Shown here piece after piece: positions 59,298 through 64,000 of a stretch of DNA of 64,000 bases. Position 1 is the first letter of the stretch, and each line of letters opens with the position of its first letter. The position numbers were made by a program, and so were the translations under genes. The notes under the pieces were generated by a model that saw nothing but the letters and a program-made list of their open reading frames with translations, was not told the origin of the DNA and did no database searches. The stretch is taken from positions 62,001-126,000 of the forward strand of contig CAWGLR010000002.1 in NCBI GenBank assembly GCA_963823565.1. Reading direction: 5' to 3'. The stretch comes from RHKX01 sp963823565 (GTDB lineage: Bacteria; Actinomycetota; Thermoleophilia; Solirubrobacterales; 70-9).

Positions 59298-61298
59298 ATG
59301 ACGACGGACAGATGGCTCGGTCGGGGGGCCATTCCGCTCGCGCTGGGGATCGTGGGTGCGATCGCGTATGCCGTCTTCCTCCTCGCCGGCCAGCCCGACT
59401 CGCTGACCGACGCCGCCAACTGGGCCTACAACATCTCGCTCGCGATGGCCGGGGTCGCCTGCCTCGTGCAGGCCCTCAGCGGCGGCGCCCCGCGCGGCCC
59501 GTTCATCGCCTTCGGCGTCGGGCTCCTCGTCTGGACGGCCGGTGACATCTACTACACCGAGGTCTTCGCTCACACGAAGGCGAGGGACATCCCCTACCCG
59601 TCCTGGGCGGACGCCGGCTACCTCGCGGCGCTGCCCTGCTTCTTCGCCGGGATCGCCCTGCTGATCCGCCGCCGGATCGGCCGCTTCACGGTCGCGAGCT
59701 GGTTTGACGGCGCAATCGGGGCACTCGCGGCGGCGGCGGCGGCGACCGCCCTGATCTCGCCGGCCCTGGTCGGCATCACCGAGGGCGAGACATCGGTCGT
59801 CCTGACGAACGTGCTCTACCCCCTGCTCGACCTCCTGCTGATCTCCTTCATCACCGGCGCGCTCGTGGTCACCGGGCCGCGCGGCGCCCGTGGGCTGATC
59901 GCGATCGGCGTCGGCCTCCTGATCTGGGGAGCGGGCGACGCCTACTATCTCTACCTCGTCGCGACCAACGCCTACGAGGGCGGCGTCATCGACATGATCT
60001 GGCCCATCGGGGCGCTGGTGATCGCGCTCGGCGCATTCCTCCCGACCTCTCAGGACCGGCGGGAGGCGTATCGGTCGCCGATCGTCCTGCCGGTGGCCTT
60101 CGGCCTGATGGCAACGGGCGTGCTGGCCTGGGATCACTACGAGCCGGTCGAGGAGGCCGCGGTCTGGCTGGCGCTGGCGACGATCGGGGCGGTGCTCCTC
60201 CGCCTCGGGGCGAGCTTCCGCGAGAACAACGAGCTGATGCGCGAGCTTCGCGCCGACTCGGTGACCGACGCCCTCACCGGCCTCGGCAACCGCCGCGCGC
60301 TCTCCGACCGGCTCGCCGCCGCGCTCGAGGACGGGAAGATGGCGCCCCGCCTCTTCGCCCTCTACGACCTCGACGGCTTCAAGTTCTACAACGACAGCTT
60401 CGGTCACCCCGCGGGCGACCTGCTCCTTCATCGCCTCGGCAACAGGCTGGACCGGGCCATCGGCGCCGGCGGCGCCTACCGCCTCGGCGGCGACGAGTTC
60501 TGCGTCTTCACGCCGGTCGGCGACCGCGAGCCCGACGCGATCGCCGAGATCGGCCGCGATGCCCTCACCGAGCGCGGCAAGGGGTTCGCCGTGGGCGCCT
60601 CCTGCGGCTGGGCGATCGTGCCCGAGGAGGCGTCGAACGCGAGCGCGGCGCTGCGGCTCGTCGACCAGCGGATGTACGCGGAGAAGGCCAAGCGCTCGGT
60701 TCGCAACGCCAACCAGATGCAGGAGATCTTCCGTCGCATCTTCCAGCAGCAGGACGCGGAGATGCAGGACCACTTCGAGGGCGTCGCCCGCCTCGCGCTC
60801 GAGGTCGCGCGAGAGCTCAGGTTGGACGCCGAGGAGATCGACGCCGTCGGCCGCGCCGCCGAGCTGCACGACATCGGCAAGATCGCGATGCCGGAGGAGA
60901 TGCTGCGCAAGCCCGGGCCGCTCGACTCGTGGGAGTGGGCGCTGATGCGCCGCCACACGATCATCGGCGACCGGATCCTCAGCGCGACGCCCGCGATGCG
61001 CCCCGTAGCGAGGCTCGTCCGCTGGTCGCACGAGCGCTGGGACGGCGACGGGTACCCCGACGGGCTCGCCGGCGATCAGATCCCCCTCGAGGCGCGGCTG
61101 ATCGCGATCTGCGACGCCTTCGACGCGATGACCTCGGAGCGCCCCTACCAGAGGGCGCGCACCGTCGAGGACGCCCTCGCCGAGCTGCGGCGCTGCGCCG
61201 GGACCCAGTTCGACCCCGAGCTCGTCGAGGTGTTCTGCCGCATCGTCGAGCGCGATCCCTCCGAGCACGCCCACCACCGCAGCAGCGCTCCGGCCTGA
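59298..61298 (+). CDS. Membrane GGDEF and HD-GYP cyclic-di-GMP protein
   Basis: 666 residues: about eight hydrophobic helices in residues 1-310 (sensor), a diguanylate cyclase domain with intact RLGGDEF near 397 and no RxxD inhibitory site, then an HD-GYP phosphodiesterase domain with HDIGK (about 523), RRHTIIGDRIL and HERWDGDGYPDG (about 578). Both opposing active sites look intact, so net activity is unclear. ATG 59298 follows an AGGGAG site. It could set c-di-GMP for the polysaccharide and surface genes, which is inference. Confidence 0.93.
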   Translation: MTTDRWLGRGAIPLALGIVGAIAYAVFLLAGQPDSLTDAANWAYNISLAMAGVACLVQALSGGAPRGPFIAFGVGLLVWTAGDIYYTEVFAHTKARDIPYPSWADAGYLAALPCFFAGIALLIRRRIGRFTVASWFDGAIGALAAAAAATALISPALVGITEGETSVVLTNVLYPLLDLLLISFITGALVVTGPRGARGLIAIGVGLLIWGAGDAYYLYLVATNAYEGGVIDMIWPIGALVIALGAFLPTSQDRREAYRSPIVLPVAFGLMATGVLAWDHYEPVEEAAVWLALATIGAVLLRLGASFRENNELMRELRADSVTDALTGLGNRRALSDRLAAALEDGKMAPRLFALYDLDGFKFYNDSFGHPAGDLLLHRLGNRLDRAIGAGGAYRLGGDEFCVFTPVGDREPDAIAEIGRDALTERGKGFAVGASCGWAIVPEEASNASAALRLVDQRMYAEKAKRSVRNANQMQEIFRRIFQQQDAEMQDHFEGVARLALEVARELRLDAEEIDAVGRAAELHDIGKIAMPEEMLRKPGPLDSWEWALMRRHTIIGDRILSATPAMRPVARLVRWSHERWDGDGYPDGLAGDQIPLEARLIAICDAFDAMTSERPYQRARTVEDALAELRRCAGTQFDPELVEVFCRIVERDPSEHAHHRSSAPA

Positions 61299-61460
61299 CC
61301 TGAGCGGGGGGACCGGATCCCCCGATCGGTCCTCGTCGGCGTCATCGCCTGCGGGCTGCTCGGCATGACGGTCGGCGGTTCCGCCGAGGACGCCCTGCGG
61401 GTGGCCGGGATTCCCGTCGGGCTGGCGATCGCAGCGCTGCTCTGGCGGCGGATCGCCTGA

Positions 61461-62309
61461 TCAGGCGGCGGGTCGCGCCGCCCCCTCTCCCAGCCGCCCA
61501 CGCATCACCCTGACCGCCTCGGGGCTCTCGTCGACCAGCACGTAGCGGCGGCCGAGCGCGGCGGCGGCGGAGCCGAGGGTCCCGCTGCCGGCGAAGAAAT
61601 CGAGGCACCAGTCGCCGGGCCTGGTCGAAGCCTGGACCATCCGCCGCACGATCCCCTCGGGCTTCTGTGTCGGGTAGCCGGTCTTCTCGGCGCCGTTGGT
61701 CGGCACGATCGTGTGCCACCAGACGTCGGTCGGCAGCTTCCCCCGCGCGGCCTTCTCCGCCGTCACCAGCCCCGGCGCCATGTACGGCTCGCGGTCGACC
61801 TCCTCGGAGTCGAAGAAGTAGCGCTCGCGGTCGCGGACGTAGACGAGGATCGTGTCGTGCTTGGCCGGCCAGCGGCGCTTCGCCCTGGCGCCGTAGTCGT
61901 AGGCCCAGACGATCTCGTTGAGGAAGCACTCGCGCCCGAAGACCTCGTCGAGCAGGAGCTTGCAGTAGTGGCTCTCCCTCGGGTCGATGTGGAAGTACAG
62001 CGTCCCGGTCTCGCAGAGCAGCCGCCGCGCCTGCTCGAGCCGCGGCGCGAGGAACCCCAGGTAGTCGTCGAAGGAGTCGCGATAGGAGGACTCGGCGAGG
62101 AGCCGGGTCGCGTAACGCCGCCCGCCGAACCCGGTCCGGTCCCCCTCCCGGCTCTCCTCGGTCGCCAGCGAGCGGCGCGTCTGCGTCCGCCCGGTGTTGA
62201 ACGGCGGATCGATGTAGATCATCTGAAAGGCGCCGTCCGCGTATTGCGGCAGCACCTCGAGGTTGTCGCCGAGGACGATCTCGTCGCCGGTGGGCGTGCG
62301 GCCGCTCAT
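61461..62309 (-). CDS. DNA methyltransferase (N6-adenine or N4-cytosine, beta class)
   Basis: 282 residues. Catalytic motif MIYIDPPFNTGR near residue 33 comes before the SAM motif DWCLDFFAGSGTLGSAA near 234, the order of beta-class enzymes. YPTQKPEGIVRRMV is the typical segment before motif I. No restriction endonuclease is adjacent, so it is an orphan enzyme or part of a distant system. ATG 62309. In the 160 bases to the upstream plus-strand gene there is only a 31-codon membrane-like frame (61365-61460) that I do not call. Confidence 0.9.
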   Translation of the reverse strand: MSGRTPTGDEIVLGDNLEVLPQYADGAFQMIYIDPPFNTGRTQTRRSLATEESREGDRTGFGGRRYATRLLAESSYRDSFDDYLGFLAPRLEQARRLLCETGTLYFHIDPRESHYCKLLLDEVFGRECFLNEIVWAYDYGARAKRRWPAKHDTILVYVRDRERYFFDSEEVDREPYMAPGLVTAEKAARGKLPTDVWWHTIVPTNGAEKTGYPTQKPEGIVRRMVQASTRPGDWCLDFFAGSGTLGSAAAALGRRYVLVDESPEAVRVMRGRLGEGAARPAA

Positions 62310-62359
62310 CGGGCCGATGCTAGGCGCGGGTCCCGACGGTCCGGCGATCGGGCCGAGCC

Positions 62360-63463
62360 TCAGCCTCCGAGGGCGCGCTGGTAGACCGCGAGCGCGGGCT
62401 TGGGCGAGCCGTCGAGGCGCTGGAGGCCGAAGTGGCTCTCCTTCGGGTCGGCGGGAACGTCGAGGTCGATCCGCCGGTAGACGAAGAGCGCTTCGACGTA
62501 GCCGAACGCCGGCGACTCGAGCAGGTCGATCGCCTCCCGGAGGTAGCGGGCCTGCGTGGGCTCGGACACGCACGAGCTGTCCTCCTCGGCCGGGTCGCAG
62601 GTCGACCAGCCGACCTCGGTCGCCCAGAAGGGGCGCTCCGGCGCACCGTGGGCGAGCAGGAGCGCCCGCACCCAGGCGATCCGCGTGAAGCCGAACCCCC
62701 GGTCGAACGATCCGGGGGGCGAGCCGTCGGTGTAGGGGTGGACGGAGACGAAGTCGTAGTAGCTGCCGAGGTCGGGGACGCGGGCGAACATGTCGTCGAT
62801 GAAGCTCGTGCGCCCGTAGGGGTCGCCGGCCGGGGCCCAGTCCGCCGCCAGGCCGACCCGCACGCCGGGGTTGACCGCCTTCATCGCCCCCGCCGCGACG
62901 CGCACGAGCTCGGCGTAGGCGCCGCCGTCGGGCGTACCGCCGGCGAACTCGGCGATGTAGGGCTCGTTCCAGATCTCGAACTCCCGCGGCGCGAAGCGCG
63001 CCAGCTCCGGATGGGCGTCCCAGAGATCGCCACCGGGCCCGTACCGCGCCGCCACCCGGTCGGCGAACTCGGCGAACGCGAGCCGCTCGTCGCCCAGCAC
63101 CGGCATGTGGTCCATCGGCTTCCAGCTGCCGGCGAAGGCAAGCCAGGGCGGCGCCGAGTCCAGCCCCGGCAGGATCCTGATCCCCCGCTTCGCCGCCTCC
63201 GTGAACAGCAGGTCGTAGTGCGACCAGTCCCACCGGTCGTCCTGCGGCTCGACGAGGCGCCACTGGAGGTCCTCGCGCAGCCACCGCGTTCCCGGCGGCA
63301 CCCGGTCGAGCTCCGCCGCCAGGTCGGGGCCGTAGCCCTGGGCGTTGGTCATCAGCCCGATGCGGAGGCCCTCGGACGCCGCTGCGGCGGGGCCCGCGGC
63401 AGCCCCGAGCGCGATCGCGGCGAGGAGCGCGACCAGCGTGCCGGTGCCGAGGCCGCGAATCAC
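62360..63463 (-). CDS. Secreted clan-A glycoside hydrolase (GH39/GH5-like), paralog
   Basis: 367 residues: signal peptide (LVALLAAIALGAAAGPAAAA) and TIM barrel starting LRIGLMTNAQGYGPD. FEIWNEPYIAEF holds the acid/base Glu and FWATEVGWSTC the nucleophile. It is collinear with the hydrolase at 30208 (WDWSHYDLLFTEA, ARYGPGGDLWDAHPEL, VPDLGSYYDFVSVHPY) but lacks its N-terminal linker. GTG at 63463 is chosen over ATG 63484 because TACCCT lies exactly 6 bases upstream. Confidence 0.85.
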   Translation of the reverse strand: MIRGLGTGTLVALLAAIALGAAAGPAAAASEGLRIGLMTNAQGYGPDLAAELDRVPPGTRWLREDLQWRLVEPQDDRWDWSHYDLLFTEAAKRGIRILPGLDSAPPWLAFAGSWKPMDHMPVLGDERLAFAEFADRVAARYGPGGDLWDAHPELARFAPREFEIWNEPYIAEFAGGTPDGGAYAELVRVAAGAMKAVNPGVRVGLAADWAPAGDPYGRTSFIDDMFARVPDLGSYYDFVSVHPYTDGSPPGSFDRGFGFTRIAWVRALLLAHGAPERPFWATEVGWSTCDPAEEDSSCVSEPTQARYLREAIDLLESPAFGYVEALFVYRRIDLDVPADPKESHFGLQRLDGSPKPALAVYQRALGG

Positions 63464-63469
63464 CGGCCG

Positions 63470-63475
63470 AGGGTA
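63470..63475 (-). promoter_or_regulatory. -10 box of leaderless hydrolase gene
   Basis: TACCCT on the minus strand, then 6 bases (CGGCCG) and GTG at 63463. Same geometry as the genes at 3228 and 9354. Confidence 0.5.
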
Positions 63476-63668
63476 GCCGGGCATCGCGCCCGGCCCCGGA
63501 TCCACGAAGGCCAAGGCTGCCGCGCTGGCCGGGGCGATTCCCCTGGCGCTCGCCGGCTCGCGGCAAGCACCCCGACAGCGGGTCGTTCGAGAGGCAGCCA
63601 TAGGCAGCTTCGGCCGATTCGCGAATGCCATGGGGGCGGTTCCGCGGGGCCACCGAGGCGGCGGCCGA

Positions 63669-63741
63669 TGGGCGTTACTGGGCTCGAACCAGTGACCTCC
63701 AGCTTGTCGAGCTGGCGCTCTCCCAACTGAGCTAAACGCCC
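63669..63741 (-). tRNA. tRNA-Val (anticodon GAC), with C at position 33
   Basis: 73 bases folding into a full cloverleaf: acceptor GGGCGTT/AACGCCC, D arm GCTC/GAGC, anticodon stem CCAGC/GCTGG, T arm ACTGG/CCAGT with TTCGAGC loop. The anticodon loop is TCGACAA, placing GAC at 34-36 and C instead of the near-universal U at 33. Discriminator A; CCA is not encoded. Confidence 0.93.
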
Positions 63742-63807
63742 GGGAGCGGGCAATCTAGCAGCGGCGCGGGGACGGTCGGACCGGCGTGCGGCCACCGGGG
63801 CTGCCGC

Positions 63808-63813
63808 TACCCT
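63808..63813 (+). promoter_or_regulatory. -10 box of the gene at 63841
   Basis: TACCCT 27 bases before the ATG, with a GGGAG ribosome-binding site in between, so this gene has a normal leader. Confidence 0.4.
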
Positions 63814-63840
63814 GCCGTGCTTCCACGACCACGGGAGTTG

Positions 63841-64000
63841 ATGATGAGGAAGAAGCTAAGCGTCGTTGCGGTAGCGGGTTGCGTGCTCTGTCTCGCGGCT
63901 CCGGCGAACGCCGATCAGACGATCAAGTACAAGGGCAAGGCCGACCCCGACGGGCGGGTCAGCTTCAAGCTGCTCAAGGGCGGCGGGATGAAGCAGGTCG
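63841..64000 (+). CDS. Secreted protein, cut by window edge
   Basis: 53 codons visible. Basic start MMRKKLS, hydrophobic VVAVAGCVLCLAAPANA with a likely cleavage after ANA, then DQTIKYKGKADPDGRVSFKL. The beginning looks like a small exported beta-rich protein; too little is present to assign a family. ATG 63841 or 63844. Confidence 0.7.
   Translation, partial: MMRKKLSVVAVAGCVLCLAAPANADQTIKYKGKADPDGRVSFKLLKGGGMKQV

Noticed and set aside
57477..61277. A 1266-codon open frame on the minus strand opposite the helicase and GGDEF gene
   Set aside because: No recognisable motif; the plus-strand proteins show full helicase and GGDEF/HD-GYP signatures in the same DNA.
61365..61460. 31-codon frame ending with a membrane-like helix after the GGDEF gene
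   Set aside because: No ribosome-binding site, and the frame continues upstream through the GGDEF stop without another start; too short to support.
63669..63741. Reading the tRNA as tRNA-Ser(CGA) to keep U33
   Set aside because: Shifting the loop breaks the anticodon stem, and there is no long variable arm as tRNA-Ser requires.
1..64000. CRISPR arrays, insertion sequences, prophage attachment sites, defence islands
   Set aside because: No regularly spaced repeats, transposase motifs or terminal inverted repeats seen; the orphan DNA methyltransferase has no restriction partner nearby.

Overview
The window is chromosomal DNA of a very high-GC bacterium (about 70% or more by eye). Codon use is strongly GC-ending and GTG, TTG and probably CTG starts are common. 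Several genes have a TAnnnT -10 box only 6-7 bases before the start codon, so their transcripts look leaderless. Together with a class E-type sortase, a PadR regulator and actinobacterial-style DnaE, this points to an actinobacterium. I infer a deep lineage such as Thermoleophilia/Solirubrobacterales from gene content, but no 16S or other decisive marker is present.

Layout. 0-13 kb is mostly housekeeping: gltX (cut by the left edge), nfo, a PrmC/HemK-like methyltransferase, dnaE, three coiled-coil proteins, argG and a sortase, followed by a short lower-GC patch that looks like a decayed phage-type structural gene. 13.3-37.8 kb is a Wzx/Wzy-type surface-polysaccharide locus. It holds an initiating polyprenyl-phosphate sugar transferase, seven glycosyltransferases, a deacetylase-like protein, an FkbM methyltransferase, a Wzx flippase, two O-antigen-ligase/polymerase proteins and a Wzz/BY-kinase. 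It also has a secreted glycoside hydrolase, an LPFTG-anchored protein, a sugar nucleotidyltransferase and two SDR epimerases. Genes on the plus strand from 17.4 to 23.8 kb are chained by 4-base ATGA/GTGA overlaps.

37.8-52.2 kb is one long minus-strand run in the order thrS, infC, two DegT-type sugar aminotransferases, rpmI, rplT, terminator, trmH-like, pheS, pheT, argC, argJ, argB, argD. The two aminotransferases sit inside the normally contiguous infC-rpmI-rplT cluster. From about 37.75 to 43.72 kb more than 20 single-base frameshifts break argD, argB, argJ, argC and pheT while the encoded proteins stay recognisable. An uncorrected stretch of sequence is the simplest explanation. Two further isolated frameshifts lie at about 54.37 and 57.77 kb.

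52.3-64 kb is mixed: a collagen-like secreted protein, a GH26-like hydrolase, a hotdog thioesterase, a large membrane protein, a glutaredoxin-like protein, a PadR regulator with an operator-like palindrome, a DEAD/DEAH-type helicase, a membrane GGDEF/HD-GYP protein and a DNA methyltransferase. It ends with a second hydrolase paralogous to the one in the polysaccharide locus, tRNA-Val(GAC), and a secreted protein cut by the right edge. I see no CRISPR array, insertion sequence, rRNA or replication origin.
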